Shown here: positions 9,215-17,962 of the stretch, piece after piece | How the letters are laid out: each line of letters starts with the position of its first letter | Position numbering within the stretch: the first letter of the stretch is position 1 | Origin: Pelagerythrobacter marensis | Lineage (GTDB): Bacteria > Pseudomonadota > Alphaproteobacteria > Sphingomonadales > Sphingomonadaceae | Reading direction: 5' to 3' | Assembly: GCF_001028625.1 (NCBI RefSeq) | Contig: NZ_CP011805.1 | Span: forward strand, 1,302,001-1,366,000 | DNA length: 64,000 bases | Translations under genes and position numbers: made by a program | The notes under the pieces: generated by a model | Database searches by the model: none | The model's input: the letters and a program-made list of their open reading frames with translations, nothing else | What the model was told of the DNA's origin: nothing

Positions 9215-10474
9215 ATGGATCATTTCGAACTCAGGGACGGCATTCTCCACGCCGAGGACGTGCCGCTGCCGGCCATCGCCGAAGCGGTCGGGACGCCGGT
9301 CTATGTCTATTCGCGCGCCACGCTGGTGCGCCATGCGCGGGTGTTCCGCGAGGCCCTGTCCGCGCTCGACAAGCCCCATGTCGCTTTCGCGGTCAAGGCC
9401 AACCCCAATCTCGCCGTGCTGAGCGTGCTGCGCCAGGAAGGGTACGGTGCGGACGTGGTTTCCGGCGGCGAGCTTACACGCGCCCTGGCCGCCGGAATGG
9501 CGCCTGCGGACGTGGTCTTTTCCGGTGTCGGCAAGACGCATGACGAGCTGGTCCAGGCACTGGAAGCCGGGATCGGCCAGTTCAACATCGAATCGGAAGA
9601 AGAAGGCTACGAGCTTGCGGCAATCGCCCGCCGCATGGGCCGGCAGGCCGCCTGCGCGCTGCGGGTCAATCCCGATGTCGACGCGCGCACGCACGAGAAA
9701 ATCTCCACCGGCAAGCGCGAGAACAAGTTCGGCGTCCCGCTCGACCGCACCGGCGCAGTCTATGCCGCGCTGGATCGTGAAGAGGGATTGCAGATGCGCG
9801 GGGTGGCCGTCCACATCGGCAGCCAGCTCGGCGATCTGGAGCCGCTTGAAAGCGCATTTTCGAAGCTGGGCGCGCTGATCGCCGAACTGCGGGGACAGGG
9901 ACACACGATCACCCATGCCGACCTCGGCGGCGGCCTCGGCGTACCGTACAAAGCGGGCGAAAGCATGCCCTCCCCCGCGCAATATGGCGCCATGGTCGCT
10001 CGGGTAACGCGCGACTGGGGCGTTCAACTGACGTTCGAGCCGGGCCGGATCATCGCGGGCAATGCCGGCATCCTTCTGACCCGCGTGATCCGTACGAAGC
10101 GCAGCGGCAACGGGCCGCCGTTCGTGATCGTCGACGCGGCGATGAACGATCTCGCCCGGCCCGCAATGTATGGCGCGTGGCACGATATCGAAGCGGTCGC
10201 TCCCAGTGGGGAGAAGACCATGGCGCACGTCGTCGGCCCGATCTGCGAAACCGGCGATACTTTCGCAATGGACCGCAAAACCGACACGCTTTCGGCGGGC
10301 GACCTCGCGGTATTTCGCACGGCGGGCGCCTATGGCGCGACGATGGCGTCCAGCTACAACAGCCGCGGTTTCGTGCCCGAAGTGCTGGTGGATGGCGACC
10401 GGTTCGCAGTGGTCGCCGATCGCATCCCTGCCGATACGATCATGAACGTGGAGCGGGTACCCGACTGGCTATGA
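9215..10474 (+). CDS. lysA: Diaminopimelate decarboxylase
   Basis: 419-residue PLP enzyme that decarboxylates meso-diaminopimelate to L-lysine. Fold-type III alanine-racemase-like barrel: Lys61 in FAVKANPN forms the Schiff base, HIGSQL follows in the middle, the glycine-rich phosphate loop is LGGGLGVPY, and the C-terminal domain carries GPICETGD with the Cys-Glu pair that contributes to the active site and the conserved substrate Tyr near GAYGATMASSYNSR. ATG at 9215 gives the conserved start of the family; frames running further upstream are non-coding. The TGA overlaps the next ATG (ATGA). The 87-bp gap before it shows no clear promoter. Confidence 0.96.
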   Translation: MDHFELRDGILHAEDVPLPAIAEAVGTPVYVYSRATLVRHARVFREALSALDKPHVAFAVKANPNLAVLSVLRQEGYGADVVSGGELTRALAAGMAPADVVFSGVGKTHDELVQALEAGIGQFNIESEEEGYELAAIARRMGRQAACALRVNPDVDARTHEKISTGKRENKFGVPLDRTGAVYAALDREEGLQMRGVAVHIGSQLGDLEPLESAFSKLGALIAELRGQGHTITHADLGGGLGVPYKAGESMPSPAQYGAMVARVTRDWGVQLTFEPGRIIAGNAGILLTRVIRTKRSGNGPPFVIVDAAMNDLARPAMYGAWHDIEAVAPSGEKTMAHVVGPICETGDTFAMDRKTDTLSAGDLAVFRTAGAYGATMASSYNSRGFVPEVLVDGDRFAVVADRIPADTIMNVERVPDWL

Positions 10475-11265
10475 ATAGCCTGCCGCTCTTCCACCGCATT
10501 GCCGGCACTCGTGTGGTAGTGGTCGGCGAAGGCGACGCAGCGGAAGCGAAACGGCGGTTGATCGAACGTGCTGGCGGGACCTGCTGCGGCGAAGCAGAGG
10601 CGCATCATGCGCGCCTCGCCTTCGTCGCGTGCGATGATGCGAGCGAAGCCGAAGCGGCGGTCCGGCGGCTGAAAGCTCGCGGCCTGCTGGTAAACGCCAC
10701 CGACCGCCCGGATCTGTGCGATTTCACCGTGCCGAGCGTGCTCGATCGCGATCCCGTGTTGGTGGCGGTTGGAACCGGCGGCGCATCGGCCGGCCTGGCC
10801 AAGCATCTGCGATTGCGGCTCGAAACCCTGTTGCCCCCTGCCCTCGGACAGCTTGCCGACGCGCTCTATGCCGCGCGGGACAAGCTCCGTAGCAGGTTTC
10901 CCGGCCCCGCCGAACGCAGGCGCGCGCTCGATGCCGCTCTTGCGGAAGGCGGCGCGCTCGATCCCTTGAGCGGGGTTGCAGCCGACCGGGTCGCTTCATG
11001 GCTGCAGGACCCGGTCGCAAACAATATGGCGACTTCGGTCGAGATCGATCTGAAAGGCGACGATCCCGACGATCTGACGCTTCGCCAGGCACGCCTTCTG
11101 GGGCAGGCCGACCTCGTGCTTCACGATCCTCGCGTTGCGCAGGCAATTCTCGATCGTGCGCGGGCCGATGCCATTCGCAGGCCGCTGGATACGGAAGAGC
11201 AGGCAAGCGCCGACCTTCCGGCGCAGGGCCTGACGATAATTCTTCGCCTCACGAATGCTGACTGA
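10471..11265 (+). CDS. Precorrin-2 dehydrogenase/ferrochelatase-like protein with truncated SUMT domain
   Basis: 264 residues corresponding to the N-terminal half of CysG (sirohaem synthase), which oxidises precorrin-2 to sirohydrochlorin and inserts iron. An NAD-binding segment RVVVVGEGDAA is followed by the conserved TVPSVLDRDPVLVAV, whose Asp92 matches the catalytic Asp of the CysG dehydrogenase, then GGASAGLAKHLRLRLE. Residues 189-237 resemble the first strand and helix of the uroporphyrinogen methyltransferase domain (GDDPDDLTLRQARLL... ADLVLHD), but the remaining 200 residues of that domain are absent. ATGA overlap with lysA sets the start. It probably serves sulfite reduction if a separate CobA supplies precorrin-2. 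Confidence 0.85.
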   Translation: MNSLPLFHRIAGTRVVVVGEGDAAEAKRRLIERAGGTCCGEAEAHHARLAFVACDDASEAEAAVRRLKARGLLVNATDRPDLCDFTVPSVLDRDPVLVAVGTGGASAGLAKHLRLRLETLLPPALGQLADALYAARDKLRSRFPGPAERRRALDAALAEGGALDPLSGVAADRVASWLQDPVANNMATSVEIDLKGDDPDDLTLRQARLLGQADLVLHDPRVAQAILDRARADAIRRPLDTEEQASADLPAQGLTIILRLTNAD

Positions 11266-11290
11266 CGCCCCGCGCCTTGATGCGGGCACC

Positions 11291-12259
11291 TCAGACCAGC
11301 TTGTCCGCACCCTTTCCCAACTCTTCGAAGTAGCGCGCCATTGCATCTGCGGTGCGATCCGTCAGTGCGATAAAGGCACGGCGCCGGTCGGTTTCGTCCT
11401 CGACCCGTTCCAGCAACCCTGATTCGACCATCTGGCCGATCCAGCGCAGCGCCGTGGTCGGCGGCACGCCGCTGGCAATACACAGGCTGGTGACCGAAAC
11501 GCGCGCATGTTCCGCACGGGCGGCGGTGAGGTCCAGCAGAATATCCCACGCCGGATCGGCAAACAGCGTCGGATCGAAATAACGGTCGCGCATACGGCGC
11601 TGGCGGATGATCTGGCGAACCAGGCGGGGTTCCGGCAGCGGAGGACGCGGCTGGCGAAGCAGCTTGGATTCGGCCGTGTCGGCTTCGCCGCGAAAATCGT
11701 TCGTGGGAGATTCGAAGCGGAAGGCACCCTTACCGGGCAATCCAGCCGAAAGCCGTTCTACCCGGGCCGCAATTTCGCTCACCTGTTCGGTCAGGCGCAG
11801 CAGTGTCAGCCGGTCTTCCTCCGACAGGTCGCGCACGCGCGAGCCGGGCAACAGTGCCAGCGCGCGACCCAGCGCCACCAGACGATCCCCCCGCGAAGGA
11901 TCGACCAGCACCTGCGCATGCGATTGGTCCAGACATCCGAACACGGCATCGAGCGCATCCATCGCGGTGGAGACGACGAGTTGCGCGCCGGACCGGGCCG
12001 CACGAATATCCAGCCGGGCCAAGGCAGCCAGGGCCGCCGCTTCCGCAACCGGACAATCGATGATCACCACATCGGCCAGCGGCCGAACCGCCCCTTCCGA
12101 AAGCGAAGCGATCACACCGCCCGGCGCCAGGCGCAGGCCCGCTGCGACTACATCCTCGTCAATCTCGTTCCGCACGTCGGGGCTATCGGCAAATACCGCA
12201 GCCGCCGGCCGTGCGCTCGCATCTCCCGCCATGTCGTACGCGAAGTCCACCTGCCCCAT
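11291..12259 (-). CDS. MarR-like winged-helix regulator with N-terminal receiver-like region
   Basis: 322 residues. The C-terminal 90 residues form a winged helix of MarR type: SVTSLCIASGVPPTTALRWIGQMVESGLLERVEDETDRRRAFIALT includes the recognition helix and the DxRR wing. The N-terminal 170 residues contain LADVVIIDCPVAEAAAL and alternating strands and helices that look like a receiver-like Rossmann fold without a clear phosphoacceptor set. I know of similar regulators in sphingomonads but no assigned target. The start at 12259 has GGGAGC upstream. A GTTC-N7-GTTC sequence 26-40 nt before the start matches the alphaproteobacterial LexA box, suggesting SOS control. Gene converges on the cysG-like operon. 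Confidence 0.8.
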   Translation of the reverse strand: MGQVDFAYDMAGDASARPAAAVFADSPDVRNEIDEDVVAAGLRLAPGGVIASLSEGAVRPLADVVIIDCPVAEAAALAALARLDIRAARSGAQLVVSTAMDALDAVFGCLDQSHAQVLVDPSRGDRLVALGRALALLPGSRVRDLSEEDRLTLLRLTEQVSEIAARVERLSAGLPGKGAFRFESPTNDFRGEADTAESKLLRQPRPPLPEPRLVRQIIRQRRMRDRYFDPTLFADPAWDILLDLTAARAEHARVSVTSLCIASGVPPTTALRWIGQMVESGLLERVEDETDRRRAFIALTDRTADAMARYFEELGKGADKLV

Positions 12260-12284
12260 GTCTTGCTCCCTGTATCCTATCGCA

Positions 12285-12299
12285 GAACACAGCTAGAAC
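12285..12299 (-). promoter_or_regulatory. Candidate LexA (SOS) box upstream of the MarR-like gene
   Basis: On the minus strand the sequence reads GTTC-TAGCTGT-GTTC, matching the direct-repeat LexA operator GTTC-N7-GTTC of alphaproteobacteria and in the same orientation as the box in front of lexA in this window. A TTGACT hexamer (12317-12312) lies where a -35 would be, so the box would cover the -10 region. The hexamer placed as -10 is poor. Confidence 0.55.
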
Positions 12300-12333
12300 A
12301 AAACAGGATTAAGTCAAGAATGGAGCAATCGCG

Positions 12334-13623
12334 TCAGTCGACGAAGGGGTCGCGCACCAGGATCGTATCTTCGCGTTCCGGGCTGGTCGAAACCAGCGCC
12401 ACAGGCGTTTCGATCAGTTCCTGCACCCGCTGGATATACTTGATCGCCTGTGCCGGCAGCTCGGCCCAGCTGCGCGCGCCCGCGGTGGTTTCGCGCCACC
12501 CTTCCATCTCTTCGTAGATCGGCTCCACCGCCGCCTGATCCGCGGCGTGCGAGGGGAAGTAGTCGAGGATCTTCCCGCGAAGGCGATAACCGGTGCAGAT
12601 GCGCACGGTGTCGAACCCGTCGAGCACGTCGAGCTTCGTCAGGGCGATGCCGGTCACCCCGCTGATCGCGCAGGACTGACGCACCAGAACGGCATCGAAC
12701 CAGCCGCAGCGCCGCTGGCGCCCGGTCACAGTGCCGAATTCATGCCCGCGCTCACCCAGCCGTTGGCCGGTTTCATCGTCAAGCTCGGTCGGGAACGGGC
12801 CGCTGCCGACGCGCGTGGTATATGCCTTCACGATGCCCAGAACGAAACCGGTGCTGGACGGGCCCAGCCCCGACCCTGCCGCAGCCGTGCCGCTGACGGT
12901 GTTGGAACTGGTGACGAACGGGTAAGTGCCGTGATCGACATCCAGCAGAACGCCCTGCGCCCCTTCGAACAGGATCTTGGCCCCGGCCTTGCGAACCTTG
13001 TTGAGCCGTTTCCACACCGGCTGCGCGAACTGGAGGACGAACGGCGCGATCTCGCGCAAGTCGGCCAGCAACGCGTCACGATCGACTGCCGGCTGATCGA
13101 ACCCGGCACGCAGCGCATCGTGATGGGCGCAGAGCCGGTCGAGTTGCGGTTCAAGGTGATCGAGATGCGCCAGATCGCACACACGGATCGCGCGGCGGCC
13201 CACCTTGTCTTCGTAAGCCGGGCCGATGCCGCGCCCGGTCGTGCCGATCTTGCCCGCACCCGCCGCGGTTTCGCGCAGCCCATCGAGATCGCGGTGCAGC
13301 GGCAGGATCAGGGGGCAATTGTCGGCGATCGCGAAATTATCCGCATTGATCGTCACGCCCTGCCCTTCGAGCTTCTCGATCTCCGCCTTCAGCGCCCAGG
13401 GATCGAGCACGACGCCATTGCCGATGATCGACAGCGTCCCGGTGACGATCCCGCTGGGAAGCAGGCTGAGTTTATAGACCTTCTCGCCCACGACCAGGGT
13501 ATGCCCGGCATTGTGCCCACCCTGGAAGCGAACGACGGCATCGGCGCGGCTGGCGAGCCAGTCGACAATCTTGCCCTTGCCCTCGTCACCCCATTGAGCG
13601 CCGATTACGGTTACATTGGCCAT
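12334..13623 (-). CDS. purA: Adenylosuccinate synthetase
   Basis: 429 residues, standard length. PurA condenses IMP with aspartate using GTP to give adenylosuccinate, the first committed step to AMP. The N-terminus VIGAQWGDEGKGK holds the P-loop with the catalytic Asp, GGHNAGHT the catalytic His region, and TTGRGIGPAYEDK the IMP-binding loop; the C-terminal region contains the IALTKLDVLDG GTP-specificity motif. Start at 13623 is preceded by GAGGTGC. It lies 160 bp after hisZ on the same strand, probably the last gene of a serC-serA-hisZ-purA series, although the gap leaves room for its own promoter. Confidence 0.97.
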   Translation of the reverse strand: MANVTVIGAQWGDEGKGKIVDWLASRADAVVRFQGGHNAGHTLVVGEKVYKLSLLPSGIVTGTLSIIGNGVVLDPWALKAEIEKLEGQGVTINADNFAIADNCPLILPLHRDLDGLRETAAGAGKIGTTGRGIGPAYEDKVGRRAIRVCDLAHLDHLEPQLDRLCAHHDALRAGFDQPAVDRDALLADLREIAPFVLQFAQPVWKRLNKVRKAGAKILFEGAQGVLLDVDHGTYPFVTSSNTVSGTAAAGSGLGPSSTGFVLGIVKAYTTRVGSGPFPTELDDETGQRLGERGHEFGTVTGRQRRCGWFDAVLVRQSCAISGVTGIALTKLDVLDGFDTVRICTGYRLRGKILDYFPSHAADQAAVEPIYEEMEGWRETTAGARSWAELPAQAIKYIQRVQELIETPVALVSTSPEREDTILVRDPFVD

Positions 13624-13783
13624 GCTTGCACCTCTTCCCCTGCCGGGGGAATCCTCATGGTCCTTCGACAGGACTCGACCAGGGGACGGGGATGGAGGGG
13701 CCAGCCCGGCCCCGAATGCGTCGCGCGCGTTAAAGCGGCTGGCGCAGGCAAGTCAAGCAAGGGATGCTGCCCCTGCATCGATA

Positions 13784-14896
13784 TCATGCTTCGACTGCCA
13801 CCGCCTCGGCCCCGTCCAGGCGATGGGTGCAGCCGAGCGCGCGGGCGTCCTCGCCTTCGGCCAGGGCGGCGATCGTGCGCCAGCCGATTGCGCGCAGGCG
13901 GGCGGCAACTTCGCGATCGTGGCCGAGAGGCAGGAACAGCGTCTGGCGCGGCGCATCACCGTTCGCGGCCGGCGGCAGCGCGTCGAGGTAGAGCGAAAAT
14001 CCGGTCGCGCGCTCCTCGCTGCCACGGATGCAGTAGGTCCCGCCCCGCCCGACGGCACCACGCGACCCGGCGGCGTAAATGGTGAAGCCTAGCCATGACT
14101 GGTATTCGAAACCGTGCCGCTCCGCCGGATCGAGCGTGCATCGCACATCGGCGGGCACGCGCTGGGCCGCCTGCCGCAGACCGGCAATCCGGCTTGCCAG
14201 CGCGCCGCCGTCGTCCAGCTCCGTCATGCGCGCAATCGCCTCGTCGAAATCGCCCGCTGCATAGATCAGCGGAACATAAGCCTCCCCCCCGGCTTCGCGC
14301 AGCGCGGCGGCATCTTTCATATCGAGTTCTCGCCGGACGTTCTCGATCCGGTCGGATGCAATCGGCAGCGCATTCGCAGCGAGCGTATCGACCAGATCGG
14401 GCATCGTGAAATCGACCGAGATGCCCTGCGCACCAGCCGCCGCAAGCGCCTCCACCGCGAGAGCGACCACTTCGCCCGCCGCCTCCGCACTGTCGCTGCC
14501 GACGAGTTCCGCGCCCAGTTGCAGCCGCTGACGTGCGGGATCGAGCTGATCGGCGCGGATCGTGACCACCTCGCCCGAATAGCTGAGCCGCAACGGACGC
14601 GGGGCGTTTGCCAGGCTCGTTGCCGCGATACGGCCAATCTGGGGAGTCATGTCGCTGCGCAGCGCCAGGGTGCGCAGGCTTGCCGGATCGACGAACCGGA
14701 ACATGCGCCGCGGGGTTACCCCGGCCATTCGTCCGGCCAGCGAGTGTTCGAATTCCACCAGCGGCGGACGCACGCGATCGTACCCATGCGAATCGAGCAC
14801 GTCGAGCGCGCCGCGCATGGCCGCCGTAAGCCGGGCGGCTTCGGTCGGAAGGCGATCTTCCAGACCTTCGGGCAGAAGATCGTCGGGGTCGGTCAT
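13784..14896 (-). CDS. hisZ: ATP phosphoribosyltransferase regulatory subunit
   Basis: 370 residues related to class II histidyl-tRNA synthetases but lacking the aminoacylation role. HisZ associates with short-form HisG to allow the first step of histidine synthesis and its feedback inhibition. Motif-2-like FRFVDPASLRTLALRSDMTPQIGR and the QLGAELVGSDSAEAAGEVVALA segment are typical; the end VGRGGTYCIRGSEERATGFSLYLDAL replaces the synthetase anticodon domain. Start at ATG 14896 (MTDPDDLLPEG) with GGAAGAG upstream is preferred to a start 11 codons earlier that lacks conservation. Presence of HisZ implies that hisG, outside the window, is the short form. Confidence 0.93.
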   Translation of the reverse strand: MTDPDDLLPEGLEDRLPTEAARLTAAMRGALDVLDSHGYDRVRPPLVEFEHSLAGRMAGVTPRRMFRFVDPASLRTLALRSDMTPQIGRIAATSLANAPRPLRLSYSGEVVTIRADQLDPARQRLQLGAELVGSDSAEAAGEVVALAVEALAAAGAQGISVDFTMPDLVDTLAANALPIASDRIENVRRELDMKDAAALREAGGEAYVPLIYAAGDFDEAIARMTELDDGGALASRIAGLRQAAQRVPADVRCTLDPAERHGFEYQSWLGFTIYAAGSRGAVGRGGTYCIRGSEERATGFSLYLDALPPAANGDAPRQTLFLPLGHDREVAARLRAIGWRTIAALAEGEDARALGCTHRLDGAEAVAVEA

Positions 14897-14925
14897 GTCA
14901 TCTCTTCCCTTGCCGCGTGGCCGAT

Positions 14926-14993
14926 GCACAGGCGGCGCTTTCGCGGGACCGCCTGTGCCCGGAACGCCCCCGGGTCAACCCCGGGAACGTTCC
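14926..14993. other. Two strong hairpins between serA and hisZ
   Basis: The first is a perfect 10-bp inverted repeat (14926-14935 GCACAGGCGG and 14949-14958) with a 13-nt loop. The second pairs GGAACG (14961-14966) with CGTTCC (14988-14993) and includes two CCCGGG boxes pairing across a 5-nt loop. On the serA strand neither is followed by a T tract, so they may be processing or attenuation hairpins or a repeat element rather than an intrinsic terminator. Confidence 0.45.
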
Positions 14994-15001
14994 TGCCCGC
15001 G

Positions 15002-16597
15002 TCAGAACGCCAGCGGCATCACGACCTTGACGCCTTCCAGCGCGCACGCTTCCTTCACCACGCCTTCCGGGATCGGCTGATCGACCGACAGCAGCAGAAC
15101 CGCCTCGCCCCCGGCATCGGCACCGTTGGGCCTGCGGCCGAGATGGAACGTGCCGATATTGATCCCGTTTTCGCCGAGCAGGGTGCCGATCCGCCCGATG
15201 AAACCCGGGGCATCTTCGTTCACGATATAGAGCATGTTCCCGGTCAGGTCGGCCTCAATTCCGATCCCGAAGATTCCGACCAGGCGCGGATTGTCGTTGC
15301 CGAACAGCGTGCCTGCAACCGAACGGTCGCCCTGGCTCGTACCCACGGTGACGCGCACGAGCGTGTTGTACGCGCCATCGCGTTCATGCCGGACGGACCG
15401 CACGTCGAGCCCGCGCTCTTTCGCAAGATAGGGTGCGTTGACCATGTTCACGCTGTCGGAATACTGCTTCATCAAACCGGCGAGGACGGCCGCCTCGATC
15501 GGCTTGCCTGCCAGTTCGGCAGCGGCGCCTTCGCGTTCGATGCTGATCGTGGTGAGATTGCCGTGCGCAAGCTGCCCCACGAGGCTGCCGAGCCTTTCGG
15601 CCAGTGCCATGTAAGGGCGCAGCTTCGGCGCCTCCTCCGCGCTGAGGCTGGGCATGTTGAGCGCATTGGTGACCCCGCCGTTGACGAGGTAATCGGCCAT
15701 CTGCTCGGCCACCTGCAGCGCGACGTTGACCTGCGCCTCGGTCGTGCTTGCGCCCAGGTGCGGCGTGCAGATGAAGCCGGGGGTGCCGAACAGCGGCGAT
15801 TCCTTCGCCGGCTCGGTCTGGAACACGTCGAGCGCGGCCCCGGCGACCTGCCCGCTGTCGAGCGCTTCCTTCAGCGCCGCCTCGTCGATCAGGCCGCCGC
15901 GCGCGCAGTTGACGATCCGCACGCCCTTCTTCGTCTTCGCGATGTTTTCGGCGCTGAGGATATTGCGCGTCTGATCGGTCAGCGGGGTGTGCAGCGTGAT
16001 GAAGTCCGCCCGCGCAAGCAGAGTGTCGAGATCGACTTTCTCGATCCCCAGTTCCACCGCCCGCTCCGCAGTCAGGAACGGATCGAAGGCCACGACCTTC
16101 ATCCGCAGGCCGAGCGCGCGGCTGGCGACGATCGAGCCGATATTGCCGGCACCGATCAGGCCCAGCGTCTTGCCGGTCACCTCGACCCCCATGAAATCGT
16201 TCTTCGGCCATTCGCCGTTCTGGGTCCGCGCGTTGGCCGCCGGGATCTGGCGGGCAAGCGCCATGATCATCGCGATCGCGTGTTCGGCAGTGGTGATCGA
16301 GTTGCCGAACGGGGTGTTCATCACGACCACCCCCTTGCCGCTGGCATAGGGGATATCGACGTTGTCCACCCCGATCCCCGCGCGGCCGATGACCTTGAGG
16401 TTGGGCGCGGCATCGAGGATTTCAGGCGTCACTTTGGTCGCGCTGCGAATGGCGAGCCCGTCGTAGTCGCCGATAACGGCCTTCAACTCGTCGGGCGTCA
16501 TGCCCGGCTTCACGTCGACCGCGCAGCCGCGCTCTTCGAAAATGCGCGCGGCATTGGGGTCCATCTTGTCGGAAATGAGAACTTTGGGTTTGGTCAT
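15002..16597 (-). CDS. serA: D-3-phosphoglycerate dehydrogenase
   Basis: 531 residues, the long (type 1) PGDH form with substrate, NAD, intervening (ASB) and C-terminal ACT domains. It oxidises 3-phosphoglycerate to phosphohydroxypyruvate, the first step of serine synthesis. The NAD fingerprint GAGNIG is at residues 149-154; NCARGGLIDE carries the catalytic Arg region and CTPHLGAST the catalytic His. The end (DAPGFIGRIGTLLGENGINIGTFHLGR) is the ACT domain, the serine effector site. Start at ATG 16597 (MTKPKVLISDKM) is chosen; the frame continues upstream over the serC terminus without conservation. It follows serC by 76 bp on the same strand. Confidence 0.97.
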   Translation of the reverse strand: MTKPKVLISDKMDPNAARIFEERGCAVDVKPGMTPDELKAVIGDYDGLAIRSATKVTPEILDAAPNLKVIGRAGIGVDNVDIPYASGKGVVVMNTPFGNSITTAEHAIAMIMALARQIPAANARTQNGEWPKNDFMGVEVTGKTLGLIGAGNIGSIVASRALGLRMKVVAFDPFLTAERAVELGIEKVDLDTLLARADFITLHTPLTDQTRNILSAENIAKTKKGVRIVNCARGGLIDEAALKEALDSGQVAGAALDVFQTEPAKESPLFGTPGFICTPHLGASTTEAQVNVALQVAEQMADYLVNGGVTNALNMPSLSAEEAPKLRPYMALAERLGSLVGQLAHGNLTTISIEREGAAAELAGKPIEAAVLAGLMKQYSDSVNMVNAPYLAKERGLDVRSVRHERDGAYNTLVRVTVGTSQGDRSVAGTLFGNDNPRLVGIFGIGIEADLTGNMLYIVNEDAPGFIGRIGTLLGENGINIGTFHLGRRPNGADAGGEAVLLLSVDQPIPEGVVKEACALEGVKVVMPLAF

Positions 16598-16673
16598 GAT
16601 CGGTTCCTTGGCCGGGCCTGCGGGAACGCCTTGCGGCCCGTGCAGAAATTTCGTGCGGAAATGCGAAGGGGGC

Positions 16674-17801
16674 TCAGGCCCGGAGCGTCGCCCAGGCCCA
16701 GTCGAACCACGGGCCGAGCGCTTCGATATCGGCGGTGTCGACCGTGGCGCCGCACCAGACGCGCAGGCCCGGCGGCGCATCGCGATAACCGGCGATGTCG
16801 TAAGCGGCGTCATGCTGCTCCAACAGCGCGGCGAATTTCTTGACGAAATCGGTATCCGCGCCCTCGACCGTCAGGCAGACGCTGGTGTTCGAACGCGTCG
16901 CCGGGTCGGTCGCCAGGTGGCCCAGCCAGTCGCGTTCGCGCACGATCGCATCCAGCGCGGCGGCATTGGCATTGGCGCGCGCCTTCATCGCGGACAGGCC
17001 GCCGATCGACTTGCCCCATTCGAGCGCGAAGATCGCATCCTCCACCGCCAGCATCGATGGGGTATTGATCGTCTCGCCGCGGAAGATCCCCTCGATCAGC
17101 TTGCCGCCCTTGGTCAGGCGGAAAACCTTGGGCAGCGGCCATGCGGGCGTGTGATTTTCCAGCCGTTCAACCGCGCGCGGGCCCAGGATCAGCACGCCAT
17201 GCGCGCCTTCGCCGCCGAGCACTTTCTGCCACGAGAATGTCAGGACATCGACTTTGTCCCACGCAATATCCTGCGCGAAGACCGCGCTGGTCGCGTCGGC
17301 AATGGCCAGGCCCTCGCGGTCCGCCGCGATCCAGTCGCCATCGGGCACGCGCACGCCGGATGTCGTGCCGTTCCAGGTGAAGATGACGTCATGGCCCCAG
17401 TCGACCTGGCCGAGATCCGGCAATTCGCCGTAGTCGGCGCGAATCACGGTCGGATCGATCCGCAATTGCTTGACCGCGTCGGTGACCCAGCCTTCGCCGA
17501 AGCTTTCCCATGCGATTGTCGTGACCGGGCGGGCGCCCAGCATGGTCCACATCGCCATCTCGACCGCGCCCGTGTCCGAACCGGGGACGATCCCGATCCG
17601 GTGCGTTTCGGGCACGTCGAGCACGTCGCGAATCAGGTCGATGCAATGGGCGAGGCGCGCCTTGCCCACTTTCGAGCGGTGCGAACGGCCGAGCGATTCG
17701 GCGGACAGTTTTTCGAGGGACCAGCCCGGCGGCTTCGCGCAGGGACCGGAAGAAAACAGCGGCCGCGCAGGTTTGCGCGCCGGAGGCGTAAGGTCAGTCA
17801 T
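16674..17801 (-). CDS. serC: Phosphoserine aminotransferase
   Basis: 375-residue PLP aminotransferase of the alphaproteobacterial SerC type, converting phosphohydroxypyruvate and glutamate to phosphoserine; it may also act in pyridoxal phosphate synthesis. N-terminal FSSGPCAKPPGWS and the middle VLTFSWQKVLGGEGAHG, whose Lys binds PLP, identify it; NTPSMLAVEDAIFALEW is typical. Start at 17801 has the strong site AAGGAGAG upstream, ruling out the longer frame. It leads the serC-serA-hisZ-purA run and diverges from a glycosyltransferase across a 161-bp intergenic region, so the serine-pathway promoter should be there. Confidence 0.95.
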   Translation of the reverse strand: MTDLTPPARKPARPLFSSGPCAKPPGWSLEKLSAESLGRSHRSKVGKARLAHCIDLIRDVLDVPETHRIGIVPGSDTGAVEMAMWTMLGARPVTTIAWESFGEGWVTDAVKQLRIDPTVIRADYGELPDLGQVDWGHDVIFTWNGTTSGVRVPDGDWIAADREGLAIADATSAVFAQDIAWDKVDVLTFSWQKVLGGEGAHGVLILGPRAVERLENHTPAWPLPKVFRLTKGGKLIEGIFRGETINTPSMLAVEDAIFALEWGKSIGGLSAMKARANANAAALDAIVRERDWLGHLATDPATRSNTSVCLTVEGADTDFVKKFAALLEQHDAAYDIAGYRDAPPGLRVWCGATVDTADIEALGPWFDWAWATLRA

Positions 17802-17962
17802 GTATTCTCTCCTTGCAGAGAGCACGCGCGGCGTTGGGACCGCGTGGCCCAGGCGCGGCAATAATGTTGCGCTGCAACAAGTCAAGGACAGTGATGCATT
17901 TCATCGACAGGCCGCACGACAATTGCTGCGTGAAGCTCTCGCCAATCAGGTCCGGGGCCCTT

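Noticed and set aside
13650..13690. GGTCCTTCGACAGGAC-type small dyad between purA and hisZ
   Set aside because: Resembles a dispersed sphingomonad repeat fragment but is too short and imperfect to call without a copy search.
14114..16843. Plus-strand open frame of 909 codons opposite hisZ and serA
   Set aside because: It crosses two well-identified minus-strand genes and the intergenic hairpins, with biased Arg/His composition and no domain; shadow.
17813..17962. N-terminal extension of the glycosyltransferase to 17813
   Set aside because: The extra residues are Arg/Cys-rich, unlike the family, and overlap the likely divergent promoter; kept only as an alternative start at 17894.
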